DNA of 64,000 nt from the NCBI RefSeq assembly GCF_013364275.1, contig NZ_CP054932.1, positions 7,564,001 through 7,628,000 on the forward strand. The letters run 5' to 3'. Source of the stretch: Actinomadura sp. NAK00032. Lineage in GTDB: Bacteria > Actinomycetota > Actinomycetes > Streptosporangiales > Streptosporangiaceae. Below are positions 16,111-24,150 of the stretch, piece after piece. The first letter of the stretch is position 1. The number at the start of each line of letters is the position of its first letter. The notes under the pieces are model-generated. The model did not search any database. It was not told where the DNA came from and worked only from the letters and a program-made list of their open reading frames with translations. Position numbers and translations under genes: made by a program.

Positions 16111-16704
16111 GTGGAATACCTCGTCGCCGGGCTCCTCCTGGCCACGGCGCTCACCGCGCTGAACCTTCTGCTCACCGTGGCGGCGATGCGCCGCTGGCGC
16201 GCCCACGCGGCCGCCCCGCCGGACGGCGGCCACCAGGGCCACGACCATGATCACGACCCCGGCCGTTCCGGTGGGGGGCCGGAGCTGGGCATCGCGCCCG
16301 GCGACCCGATGCCCGCGTTCACCGCGACCGACGCCGGCGGCGCGACGGTCACCGCGGACGGGCTCGCGGGCCGTCCGGCGCTGATCGCCTTCCTGTCGCT
16401 GGAGTGCCCCGGCTGCGACGACAGCGTGCCGGGCTTCGCCGAGCACGCGCGGCGCGTCCGGGACGACGGCGGGCTGGTGCTGGCCACGGTGGTCGGCGTC
16501 GACGCGGCCGGCAGCGACCTGGCCGCCCGGCTCGCCGGGATCGCCGACCACGTGGTGCCCGAGTTCCTGGACGCGCCGCTCGGCGCCGCCTTCGGCGTCC
16601 GGCTCTACCCGGGCTTCGTCCACTACGGCCCGGACGGGGTCGCCACCGCCGCCGGCCTCGGCCTGGACGAGCTGGACGCGGCGCTGCGGCCGGCGATGCC
16701 ATGA
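16111..16704 (+). CDS. second MauD-like membrane-anchored thioredoxin-fold protein
   Basis: A 197-residue paralogue of the 14552 product. The N-terminal helix (about 3-25) precedes a His/Asp-rich linker (residues 41-49, HQGHDHDHD) that could bind metal, then a TlpA-like domain with Cys99-Pro-Gly-Cys102 and a cis-Pro-like YPGF loop. The CPGC active site differs from CRAC in the first copy, so the two probably have different redox potentials, for example one oxidase and one isomerase or reductase. GTG start; the stop overlaps the ABC exporter start (ATGA). Confidence 0.8.
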   Translation: MEYLVAGLLLATALTALNLLLTVAAMRRWRAHAAAPPDGGHQGHDHDHDPGRSGGGPELGIAPGDPMPAFTATDAGGATVTADGLAGRPALIAFLSLECPGCDDSVPGFAEHARRVRDDGGLVLATVVGVDAAGSDLAARLAGIADHVVPEFLDAPLGAAFGVRLYPGFVHYGPDGVATAAGLGLDELDAALRPAMP

Positions 16705-18578
16705 GCGGCGACGTGACGGCGTCCGGAGAGGCGGCGGAGCCGCGCGTCTCCGTTCTGCGCGGTATGAAGGCGGCCTACGTGCTGGCGTGGCGCGCCTGCC
16801 CCGGCATGCTGGCCCTCCAGCTCGCCATGGCGGTGCTCGGCGGTACGGCGCCGGTGGCGACCGCCTGGCTGACCAAGGTCGCGATCGACGAGCTCACCGC
16901 CGGCGACCCCCGCACCGGGACGCTGGTGTGGCTGGCGTCCGCCATCGGCGCCTTCGGCCTCGCGACGGCCGTCACCTCGGCCGTCGCGACCTACGCGCAG
17001 GGGCGCGCCCGGCGCGCCATCGGCCTGCACTCCCAGGACCGGATGTTCGCCGCGGTCAACCGCATGAACGGGCTGGCCCGGCTGGAGGAGCCGCGCTTCC
17101 ACGACCGGCTGCGGCTGGCCCAGCAGTCCGCCGAGCAGGCCCCCGACCAGCTGCTGCAGATGGGCCTCGCCTCGCTGCAGGGCACCCTGGCCGTCACCGG
17201 GTTCCTCGGCGCCCTCGTGGCGATCAGCCCGGTCATGGCGGGCGCCGCGCTGGCGGCGGCCGCGCCCGCGCTGCTCGCCCACCTGGCGCTGAGCCGGCGA
17301 CGGGCCGGGCTGCTCTGGCACATGAGCCCCGGCCTGCGGCGCAAGCTCTTCTACCAGATGCTGCTCACGGACTTGCAGGCCGCCAAGGAGGTCCGCCTTT
17401 TCGGGCTCGGGAACCTCCTGCACGGCCGGATGCTCACCGAACTGCGCGCCGCCAACGACGCCGAGGACCGGCTGGAGCGGGGCGTGGTGCGCGTCCAGGT
17501 CCTCCTCGCCGCCCTCGGGGCGCTGCTGGCGGCGGTGGGCCTGGTGTGGGCCGTGCACGCCGCGGCCACCAGGTCGATCAGCGTCGGCGACGTGTCGGTG
17601 TTCATCGCGTCGCTGGCGGGGCTCCAGTCCGGGCTCGGCGCCCTGGTGGAGGGCATCGCCCAGGGGCATCAGTCCGCCCTGCTGTTCCACCACTACCTGA
17701 CGGTGGTCGACAGTGACGACGATCTGGCCGGACCCTCCCGGCCACGGGAACTCGCTCCGCTGTCCCAGTCCATCGAGTTCCGCGACGTGTGGTTCCGCTA
17801 CAGCGAGGACTCCCCCTGGGTGCTGCGCGGGCTGGACCTGACCGTCCCGTACGGCACCACCCTCGGCGTGGTGGGGCTGAACGGCGCGGGCAAGAGCACG
17901 CTCGTCAAGCTGCTCTGCCGGTTCTACGATCCGCAGCGCGGCGCCGTGCTGTGGGACGGCGTGGACATCCGCGACGTCCCCGTGGAGCAGCTGCGCCAGC
18001 GGATCGGGGCGGTGTTCCAGGACTACATGGACTACGACCTCACCGCCGCCGAGAACATCGGGCTCGGGGACCTGGAGGCGCTCGACGACCAGGACCGGAT
18101 CCGGGCCGCCGCCGAGCGCGCCGGCGTCCACGAGACCATCGAGCGGCTCCCGGCCGGCTACCGGACGATGCTGAGCAGGCTGTTCCACGCCGGGGACGCG
18201 GACGGCGACCCGGAGGAGGCCGCCCTGACGAACGGGGTCCACCTCTCCGGCGGGCAGTGGCAGCGCCTCGCGCTGGCCCGCGGCCTGATGCGCCGGGGCC
18301 GCGACCTGATGATCCTGGACGAGCCCAGCTCCGGCCTCGACGCGGTGGCCGAGCGGGAGGTCCACGAGCGGCTGCGGGAACTGCGGGCGGGCGCCACGAG
18401 CGTCCTGGTCTCGCACCGGCTCAGCGCCGTCCGGCAGGCCGACCGGATCGTCGTCGTGCAGGACGGCCGGATCCTGGAGAGCGGCGACCACGCGTCCCTC
18501 ATGGCGTCCCCTGACGGGGTGTACGCCCGGCTCTTCCGCAACCAGGCGGAGGGCTACCAGGCGGTGACCGCCGGATGA
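16701..18578 (+). CDS. ABC exporter, fused membrane and ATPase domains
   Basis: A 625-residue half-transporter with a type IV (ABC_membrane) N-terminal domain of six helices and a C-terminal ATPase. The Walker A motif GLNGAGKST, signature LSGGQWQRLAL, Walker B LMILDEPSSGLD and switch SHRLS are all intact. There is no N-terminal C39 peptidase domain, so leader removal must be done by another protein, most simply the S26 peptidase encoded next. It would act as a homodimer to export the cysteine-rich peptide. Coupled by ATGA overlaps on both sides. Confidence 0.9.
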   Translation: MSGDVTASGEAAEPRVSVLRGMKAAYVLAWRACPGMLALQLAMAVLGGTAPVATAWLTKVAIDELTAGDPRTGTLVWLASAIGAFGLATAVTSAVATYAQGRARRAIGLHSQDRMFAAVNRMNGLARLEEPRFHDRLRLAQQSAEQAPDQLLQMGLASLQGTLAVTGFLGALVAISPVMAGAALAAAAPALLAHLALSRRRAGLLWHMSPGLRRKLFYQMLLTDLQAAKEVRLFGLGNLLHGRMLTELRAANDAEDRLERGVVRVQVLLAALGALLAAVGLVWAVHAAATRSISVGDVSVFIASLAGLQSGLGALVEGIAQGHQSALLFHHYLTVVDSDDDLAGPSRPRELAPLSQSIEFRDVWFRYSEDSPWVLRGLDLTVPYGTTLGVVGLNGAGKSTLVKLLCRFYDPQRGAVLWDGVDIRDVPVEQLRQRIGAVFQDYMDYDLTAAENIGLGDLEALDDQDRIRAAAERAGVHETIERLPAGYRTMLSRLFHAGDADGDPEEAALTNGVHLSGGQWQRLALARGLMRRGRDLMILDEPSSGLDAVAEREVHERLRELRAGATSVLVSHRLSAVRQADRIVVVQDGRILESGDHASLMASPDGVYARLFRNQAEGYQAVTAG

Positions 18579-19033
18579 GCCGGGCACTGGGCTGGGCGGT
18601 CCCCTCGGCGCTGGTGGCCGGGGCGGCGGCGCTGGCGGCCCGGAGCCTGCTGTCGACCGTCACCGTGCGGGGCGGCAGCATGACCCCGACCCTGCAGCAC
18701 GGCGACGTGCTGCTGGTGCTGCGCCACCGGCGCCGCGCCCGGCCCGGCCGGATCGTGGTCGTCCAGCGGCCCGACCGGCGCACCGGGTGGCGCGGCCCCG
18801 CCGATCCCTCCGGCGGCGCCGGCTGGTACGTCAAGCGGGTCCTCGCGGCGGCCGGGGACCCGGTGCCGTCCTGGGTGGCGGGCGACCTGACCGGCGACGT
18901 CCCGCACGGGATGCTCGCGCTGCGCGGGGACCACCCCCGCTCGGAGGACTCCAAGCAGTGGGGCCTCTGCCCCTCGGACCGGATGTACGGGACGGTGCTG
19001 GTGCGGCTGCGCACCGGCGCCGGGGCCGGTTAG
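18575..19033 (+). CDS. S26-family signal peptidase (small, IMP-like)
   Basis: A 152-residue membrane peptidase. A short N-terminal helix (about 6-22) is followed by the catalytic Ser35 in GGSMTPTL and the general base Lys87 in YVKRVLA, then a GDHPRSEDS box resembling the GDNxxxSxDSR motif. It is much shorter than housekeeping LepB and lies last in the peptide operon with an ATGA overlap. It is probably dedicated to maturation of the six-Cys precursor, which has ADA before Gly25. Confidence 0.88.
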   Translation: MSRALGWAVPSALVAGAAALAARSLLSTVTVRGGSMTPTLQHGDVLLVLRHRRRARPGRIVVVQRPDRRTGWRGPADPSGGAGWYVKRVLAAAGDPVPSWVAGDLTGDVPHGMLALRGDHPRSEDSKQWGLCPSDRMYGTVLVRLRTGAGAG

Positions 19034-19040
19034 CGGAGCG

Positions 19041-20315
19041 TCAGCCGGCGGGCGCCGCCTCGGCCGGGGCATCGGCCTCGGCCGGCGCGCCCCGCCGGTC
19101 GCGGCGGCGGAACCAGTGCCGGTGCGTCCGGACGAAGGTGACCACGAACAGCACCTGGATCGCGCCCTCGATGAGGATCAGCAGCGCCGAGTCCAGGGCC
19201 TGGAGCACCGGTCCGCCGGTGAAGCCGTCGGCGACGCCCTCGACCGCGCGCAGGAACGCCGTGACCGCGATCGGCGCGCCGAACAGCGCGAACGACGTGA
19301 GCGTGATGCCGGCGCCGAACACCAGGAAGAACGAGTAGACGCGGGTCGCGAGGCGCTCCCGGCGCGGCAGTTCGGCCGTCGGGTCCTCCACGGCGCCCGG
19401 ACGCCGGCGCACCGCGGCGGCCGACCTGGCGAGCAGGTACTTGGCGTAGGCCAGCCCGTCGTCGAAGAGGTTGCGGGTCCGCAGGAGTTCGCGCAGCACG
19501 AAGTAGAGGTCGGTGCGCATGTAGACCTGGAGCTGGAAGGGGATCGCCATCAGGACGGTGATGACCAGCGCCTGGAGCAGCGCGTCCACCGTCCCGGGCA
19601 GCCCGGCGTGGGCGACGAGCAGGACCAGCGCCGACATCAGCAGCACGTCCCAGGCGAGCCCGGCGAGGTACACCCGGTACCGGGAGCGGCGCGGCACCCC
19701 CCACACCCCGGTGACGTCGGTCTGCGCCACGAGGTTGTGCAGGCGGGTGCCGAAGCCGATGCGTCCGGGCGCGCCCAGCGAGCGCGCCGCCATCAGGTGC
19801 ATCAGCTCGTGCACGCTGATCGACATCGACATCATCACCGTGTTGACCAGGACGGTGAACCCGACGTAGTCGTTCCAGAAGAAGTCGGAGTAGTTCGGCA
19901 GCAGCGAGGGCCGCAGGACGAGCGTGACCAGCGCCGCGCCGACCGCCGCCGACCAGAGCAGCTTCGCCGGGAGGCCGAACAGCCAGGACGTGTTCCGCTC
20001 GGTGAGCCGGGCGAAGTGACTGCGCGGGGCGTCCTCGGCCGGGTCCGGGAGCGGGTCCCCGTCGACGGACCGCACGAACCCGAGGTCGCTGAGGGCCTCC
20101 ACGAGTTCGGAGAGGTCGACCTCGACGCCGTGGTCGGCGGCGATGCGCTCCTCGGCCGCGGCGACCGTCAGGCCGTCGCGCATCAGGGCGATCCCGTCGC
20201 CGTACACGGCGGGGAGCTCCACGAACTCGCCGATCCGCAGCCGTCCGACGACGACCGCCTCCGGGTCGTCGTCGTCCGGGCGGACCACGAGCGGGTGGAA
20301 CTCGACCGTGGTCAC
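19041..20315 (-). CDS. PqqD-like domain fused to M50-type membrane metallopeptidase
   Basis: A 424-residue protein. Residues 1-90 form a PqqD/winged-helix-like region (GDGIALMRDGLTVAAAEERI ... LSDLGFVRSVDG) of the kind that binds leader peptides. The rest is polytopic with about six helices and a zinc motif His169-Glu170-x-x-His173 in a helix, as in M50 site-2 proteases. The GTG at 20315 is chosen because it overlaps the ThiF stop (GTGA). The order peptide, E1-like enzyme, M50 suggests it cleaves or exports the modified GG peptide. The second metal-ligand motif of M50 proteases is not obvious, so activity is uncertain. Confidence 0.8.
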   Translation of the reverse strand: MTTVEFHPLVVRPDDDDPEAVVVGRLRIGEFVELPAVYGDGIALMRDGLTVAAAEERIAADHGVEVDLSELVEALSDLGFVRSVDGDPLPDPAEDAPRSHFARLTERNTSWLFGLPAKLLWSAAVGAALVTLVLRPSLLPNYSDFFWNDYVGFTVLVNTVMMSMSISVHELMHLMAARSLGAPGRIGFGTRLHNLVAQTDVTGVWGVPRRSRYRVYLAGLAWDVLLMSALVLLVAHAGLPGTVDALLQALVITVLMAIPFQLQVYMRTDLYFVLRELLRTRNLFDDGLAYAKYLLARSAAAVRRRPGAVEDPTAELPRRERLATRVYSFFLVFGAGITLTSFALFGAPIAVTAFLRAVEGVADGFTGGPVLQALDSALLILIEGAIQVLFVVTFVRTHRHWFRRRDRRGAPAEADAPAEAAPAG

Positions 20316-21400
20316 GGCTTCCCGCATGCGGGGCAGTCGCCGTCGTGCGGGATCTCGATGAAGTACGAGTGGTCCCACATCGCGTAGTTCCAGTGGAAGA
20401 CCTTGCCGCGCGCCTGCGTGGGCAGCCCCCCGAGGTGGTAGAGCACCTCCAGCGCGCAGAGGTGCCCGCTGACGTTGGCGCTGGCCGCGATCACCGCGTT
20501 GGGGCGCTCCTCGGTGAGGGAGCGGCCGTGGGCCTTGAACTCACGCTGGTCCTCATGGCGGCGCAGGCACGCCCAGCATCCCGTCTCGCCGGGCACCAGG
20601 CCGCCCACCACGGCCATCGGCCCGGTGTAGAAGCTGACGAACCAGGGGGTGCCGGTCCGCAGCGCCGCCTCGTTCGTCCAGAACATGATGTCGGGGTGCG
20701 GCTCGTCGGCGCAGAGGACGAACAGGTCGCAGTCCTCCATCATCGCGGCGATCCCGTCGGGTCCGTCCGCCTTGACGGTGTCGCCGGTCACCTCCACGAG
20801 GCCGTTCATGGCGCGGAGCCGCTCCACGGCGCGGTCGACCTTGGGCCGACCGATGTCGTCCTCGGTGTAGAGGAGCTGCCGGGTGAGGTTGGACTCCTCC
20901 ACCGTGTCGAAGTCGGCGACGTGCAGGGCGCCGATCCCGCTGGCCACCAGCCCGGCGGCCACCGCCGAACCCGTGCCGCCGAGACCGAGCAGGCCGACCC
21001 GCGCGTCCTTGACCTTGGACTGGATCTCGTACGGCGAGCTGCGCGGCGCCGTGTCGATCCACGCGAAGAAGTTGCGGGCGGGCTCGTAGCGGGCGGCCTC
21101 GCGTCCGTCCAGGTTCCCGGGCAGCGGCGCGCCGGCGTCCTCGACGAAACCGCCCGCGATCAGGTCGTCGATCACCTCGCGGGCGCTGTCCTCCTCGACG
21201 CCGGGGTGGGTCTCGGCGAAGGCGGCGCACACCTCGTCGACCGTACGGCTGCCGTCCATGAGCGTGATGAGCCGGGCGACCGCGCCGTCCTCACTGTCCT
21301 GGATCTCCGCCGCGACGCCCTGCTGCATCAGGCCGATCAGGATCCGGTCGCCGGGCAGGGCGAGGGGCTGGTGGACGCGCTTGATTCGAGGGAGCCGCAT
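20312..21400 (-). CDS. E1-like ThiF/MoeB/MccB-family adenylyltransferase with N-terminal RRE-like region
   Basis: A 362-residue enzyme. Residues 1-90 resemble the PqqD/RRE-type leader-binding region seen in bacteriocin cyclodehydratase E1 components. Residues 130-362 are an E1 adenylation domain: GLGGTG (139-144), the acidic pocket DFDTVEESNLTRQ with Asn171 and Arg174, Lys187 (GRPK), Asp232, and two CxxC zinc pairs (275/278 and 356/359). Such enzymes activate a peptide or protein C-terminus with ATP. No YcaO gene is nearby, so azole formation is unlikely. The adjacent 35-residue peptide ends in Gly-Gly, the usual E1 substrate end. Confidence 0.88.
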   Translation of the reverse strand: MRLPRIKRVHQPLALPGDRILIGLMQQGVAAEIQDSEDGAVARLITLMDGSRTVDEVCAAFAETHPGVEEDSAREVIDDLIAGGFVEDAGAPLPGNLDGREAARYEPARNFFAWIDTAPRSSPYEIQSKVKDARVGLLGLGGTGSAVAAGLVASGIGALHVADFDTVEESNLTRQLLYTEDDIGRPKVDRAVERLRAMNGLVEVTGDTVKADGPDGIAAMMEDCDLFVLCADEPHPDIMFWTNEAALRTGTPWFVSFYTGPMAVVGGLVPGETGCWACLRRHEDQREFKAHGRSLTEERPNAVIAASANVSGHLCALEVLYHLGGLPTQARGKVFHWNYAMWDHSYFIEIPHDGDCPACGKP

Positions 21401-21427
21401 GCGAGCCTTCCGGTCGTGGGCAGGGAA

Positions 21428-21459
21428 CGGCCGGCCAGGCCCGTGGGCCTGGCCGGCCG
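21428..21459 (-). terminator. 15-bp perfect hairpin between GG peptide and E1-like gene
   Basis: 21428-21442 pairs perfectly with 21445-21459, all G/C except one A-T, leaving a 2-nt loop. It begins about 16 bp downstream of the peptide stop on the minus strand and precedes the E1-like start. It is a likely attenuator that keeps peptide expression above enzyme expression, as at 15425. Confidence 0.8.
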
Positions 21460-21475
21460 GGACACTCGGGGAGGA

Positions 21476-21583
21476 TCAGCCGCCTTCGCGGAGACCGGTC
21501 GTCTCGACCTTCTCCAGCCGCTTGATCTCCAGCTTGATCTTCTTGGCCTTCGGGGCCGGTTTCGCCTGTTCGACCTTCTGCAT
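21476..21583 (-). CDS. 35-residue lysine-rich peptide ending in Gly-Gly (candidate E1 substrate)
   Basis: A short ORF with a clear GGGAGGT ribosome site before the ATG. Residues 1-25 are rich in Lys, Ala, Pro and Glu with an amphipathic IKLEIKRLEKVE stretch; the C-terminus is TTGLREGG. The end recalls ubiquitin-like modifiers (LRxGG), but at 35 residues it cannot form a ubiquitin fold, so it is more likely a ribosomally made precursor whose C-terminal Gly is activated by the adjacent E1-like enzyme. It has no Cys and no signal peptide. Its own promoter and dyad lie upstream. Family not recognised. Confidence 0.72.
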   Translation of the reverse strand: MQKVEQAKPAPKAKKIKLEIKRLEKVETTGLREGG

Positions 21584-21633
21584 GGGACCTCCCGGAGGAC
21601 CGCGGTGCCGGCGCGCCGTCTGGCGTGCTGTGA

Positions 21634-21667
21634 TGTTGATCATAAATTCAAGATCAACACTTGGGAA
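21634..21667 (-). promoter_or_regulatory. promoter and operator-like dyad of the GG-peptide operon
   Basis: On the minus strand, TTCCCA (21662-21667), a 17-nt spacer and TATGAT (21639-21644) form a sigma70-like promoter about 48 nt from the peptide ATG. The 8-bp inverted repeat TGTTGATC/GATCAACA (21634-21641 with 21652-21659) covers the -10 and spacer, an ideal repressor position. The local AT content is far above the surroundings. Confidence 0.6.
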
Positions 21668-21699
21668 GGTCCAACCAATGAGAACTTTGCGTTGCCCGC

Positions 21700-22545
21700 T
21701 CAGGCACCGAGCGTGTTCCCGATGATGGCGGCGTAGGCGGCCTCGCCCCGCGCGTTCGGGTGCAGCGGAGCGGCCGGGTTGAGGGGCACGTAGCCCTCCA
21801 GCCACCGCTTGGACGCCGACTGGCACGCGTCATGGCCCGCGCTGGGCGTGACCAGGTCGATGTAGGTGGCGCCGTGGGCGTTCGCCTGGTCGCGAATGAC
21901 GCCGTTCATGGCGTTGACGGCGCCCTGGAGGAAGTTGGCGTCGGTCGGCAGGACGGGCTGGATGGGCCAGCAGCCGTTCGGCTTGATGTACAGGCCGTAG
22001 CCCGTCACGACGATCCGGGCCTTCGGCGAGCGGGCGCGGATGCCGTCCAGGACGGCGCTGAGGCGCGGGGCGAAGTCGCGGGTGCGCTGCGCGACCTCGG
22101 CCTCGAACTCGCCCTTGCAGGGAGTGGCGGTGGGGTCGAGGTTGACGCAGTCCTCGGCGATGCCGACGAGGCCGACGTCGTTGCCGCCGATGGTGAGGGT
22201 GACGAGGGTGGTCGAGGCGCTGAGCGCGTCGAACTGCGGCGGGACGGTGCCGGTGTCGACGCCGGCGACGCTGGTGCTCTGCGACTCGGTCATGTGCTTG
22301 CTCTTCGCCCCGCTGCACGTGACGTCGCGGAGGTTCGCGCCTAGTTCGCCGGCCAGCTCGTGCGCGTAGTTGTGGGTGGACCGCCCGCAGCCGATCGGGC
22401 CGGTGATGTTCGGGATGAGCGGCCCGGAGGCCATCGAGTCGCCCAGGGCGACATATTCCACCGCGGCCGCGTGGGCGGGGGACGCGACGAGGGCCGTGCC
22501 CGCGATGACGAGCGCGCCGACCATGCCGTGCAACAGACGCTTCAT
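21700..22545 (-). CDS. secreted SGNH/GDSL hydrolase
   Basis: A 281-residue precursor with a signal peptide (about residues 1-28, ending SPAHA/AAVEY). Block I GDSMASG carries the nucleophile, block III GGNDVGL the oxyanion Asn, and LHPNARGE supplies the catalytic Asp/His-type block V. Six cysteines (CGRSTHN, VTC, EDC, TPC, NGC, DAC) would form three disulfides as in Streptomyces SGNH esterases and lipases. The ATG at 22545 is used because the signal peptide starts there. It precedes the GG-peptide gene on the same strand but is separated by that gene's own promoter. Substrate unknown. Confidence 0.88.
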   Translation of the reverse strand: MKRLLHGMVGALVIAGTALVASPAHAAAVEYVALGDSMASGPLIPNITGPIGCGRSTHNYAHELAGELGANLRDVTCSGAKSKHMTESQSTSVAGVDTGTVPPQFDALSASTTLVTLTIGGNDVGLVGIAEDCVNLDPTATPCKGEFEAEVAQRTRDFAPRLSAVLDGIRARSPKARIVVTGYGLYIKPNGCWPIQPVLPTDANFLQGAVNAMNGVIRDQANAHGATYIDLVTPSAGHDACQSASKRWLEGYVPLNPAAPLHPNARGEAAYAAIIGNTLGA

Positions 22546-22641
22546 GCCAACTCCCGGCGTCATGGACGATGTCGCCGTGATCGTCCAGAATCTGGACAGA
22601 CCGTTCAATTGGCGTGAAAACAGACTCTTGCGGGAGCCGTT

Positions 22642-23835
22642 GTGACGCGGGACAACACGGGGCTGTGCATGGCGGGGCGGCCGATGGCGCCGTATCTGCG
22701 GGCCCGCGCCCCGCGGCTGACCCGGCGCGTCGTCGCGCGGCTGCTCACCGAGCTGCCCGTCTACGCCGAACTACCGCAGGAGGAGGTCGCCGGGGACATC
22801 GCGGGGATCGTCCAGCACAGCCTGCGGCAGTTCGCGGACGTGCTGGAGCGGCGCCGCCCCGCCGCGCCGGAGGAGTTCGGCGACCAGCGCGACTCGGCGG
22901 CGCTGCGCGCCGAGGAGGAGGTGCCGCTGGACGCGATCCTCAGCGCGTACCAGATCGGCGCGGCGATGGCGTGGGAGGAGCTGACCGCCGGGGCGCGGCC
23001 GGCCGACCTGCCCGCCCTCCAGGAGGCGCTCGGCTACTTCCTGGACTTCCAGCGGCTGCTGCTCTCGGCGGTCAGCTCCGCCTACCTGGAGGTCCGGCAG
23101 ATCATCGACAGCCAGGAGCACGGCGGGCGGCACGCGCTGATGACCGCGCTGCTCGGCGGGGACACCGCCGGGCACCGCCCGGCGGCCCGCTACGCGGTGC
23201 TGACGCTGGCGTTCGCCCCGCACCCGGACGAGGCGGGCACGGGCCAGCGCGCCCGGATCGCGGCCCGGCGCAAGATCCGCCGGATCCGGACGGCGCTGGA
23301 CGAGGTCGCCGACGAGCCCGCGCTCACCGCACTGGACAGCGCCGGCGGGACGGCCCTGCTGCCGTTCTCGGCCGGCTGGGACGTCCTGCACGAGCTGGTG
23401 GCGCGGGCCGCCAAGTGCGCCGACACCGACGTCACGGCGGCGGCGGAGATCACCGGCCCCGCCGGCGTCCCCGCCGCCGCCATGCGGACGGCCGAGGTGA
23501 TGGACCTGGTCCGCCGGGCCGCCCGCCCGCCCGGCCTGTACCGGCTCGCCGACGTCCTGCTCGACTACCAGCTGAGCCGGCCGAGCGGCGCGCTCGCCGG
23601 GCTCGCCGCCCTGCTGGCGCCGCTCGACCGCAAGCCGGAGCTGCTGCGCACGCTGGAGCGGTACCTGGCCTGCGACCTGGACCGGCGGGCGACGGGCGCG
23701 GCGCTGCACGTCCACCCGAACACGGTGGCCTACCGCGTCCGCCGGATCAGCGCGCTGACCGGGCTCGACCCGGCCCGGCCGAGCGACCTGCAGCTGCTGA
23801 ACGCGGCGCTGGTCGCCCGCCGGTCACTGCACTGA
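22642..23835 (+). CDS. PucR/CdaR-type transcriptional regulator
   Basis: A 397-residue regulator: an N-terminal all-helical region (RsbT co-antagonist-like, residues about 20-165), a central GGDEF-like degenerate domain, and the C-terminal PucR HTH_30 motif (LERYLACDLDRRATGAALHV, then HPNTVAYRVRRI), diagnostic of the family. A GTG start follows GGGAG. It diverges from the SGNH hydrolase across 96 bp and points at the disrupted FAD gene. Target unknown. Confidence 0.85.
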   Translation: MTRDNTGLCMAGRPMAPYLRARAPRLTRRVVARLLTELPVYAELPQEEVAGDIAGIVQHSLRQFADVLERRRPAAPEEFGDQRDSAALRAEEEVPLDAILSAYQIGAAMAWEELTAGARPADLPALQEALGYFLDFQRLLLSAVSSAYLEVRQIIDSQEHGGRHALMTALLGGDTAGHRPAARYAVLTLAFAPHPDEAGTGQRARIAARRKIRRIRTALDEVADEPALTALDSAGGTALLPFSAGWDVLHELVARAAKCADTDVTAAAEITGPAGVPAAAMRTAEVMDLVRRAARPPGLYRLADVLLDYQLSRPSGALAGLAALLAPLDRKPELLRTLERYLACDLDRRATGAALHVHPNTVAYRVRRISALTGLDPARPSDLQLLNAALVARRSLH

Positions 23836-23847
23836 GGGGAGGCAGGG

Positions 23848-24150
23848 TCACCTCCCCGGCCAGCGCGTGTCGAGGACGTCGAACTGGTGCGGCAGCCGCA
23901 GCGCGTACCGGATCCTGTCGTTGGCCTTGAACGGCGCCCACAGCGGCTGCTCGAACAGCTCGTGGACGTCGCACCGGTCGGCGTTGGAGTCGGCCGCGTC
24001 CAGCAGCGCGTTGACGGCCTGCCGGCCGCCCTGGTTGGCGCCCTCCATCGTGGTGACGTTGATCGGCGTCTTCACCCAGTCCCCCGCGAGGAACAGGTTC
24101 GGGATCCTCGTCCTGGAGTTCGGGCGCAGCTTCCACGACCCCGGCTGCTG
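23848..24150 (-). pseudogene. C-terminal remnant of a FAD-dependent oxidoreductase
   Basis: About 100 codons encode a flavoprotein C-terminus: LFLAGDWVKTPINVTTMEGA is the FAD-closing motif of amine-oxidase/phytoene-desaturase-like proteins, followed by GGRQAVNALL and a tail ending in TRWPGR. The frame is cut at about 24150 by the end of a TnpB element. No FAD-binding N-terminus exists nearby, so the gene is dead. Its upstream piece is at 25503-25642. Confidence 0.75.

Noticed and set aside
14552..16704. A methylamine dehydrogenase (mau) cluster
   Set aside because: MauD/MauE-like genes are present but no large subunit, MauG or amicyanin gene is found, and the peptide is too short for the light chain.
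16701..18578. A classical lantibiotic or bacteriocin exporter with a peptidase domain
   Set aside because: The N-terminus goes straight into membrane helices with no C39 Cys/His domain.
20312..21400. The E1-like enzyme as part of an azole (TOMM) cyclodehydratase
   Set aside because: No YcaO protein is in the window, and the nearby GG peptide has no Cys and few Ser/Thr to cyclise.
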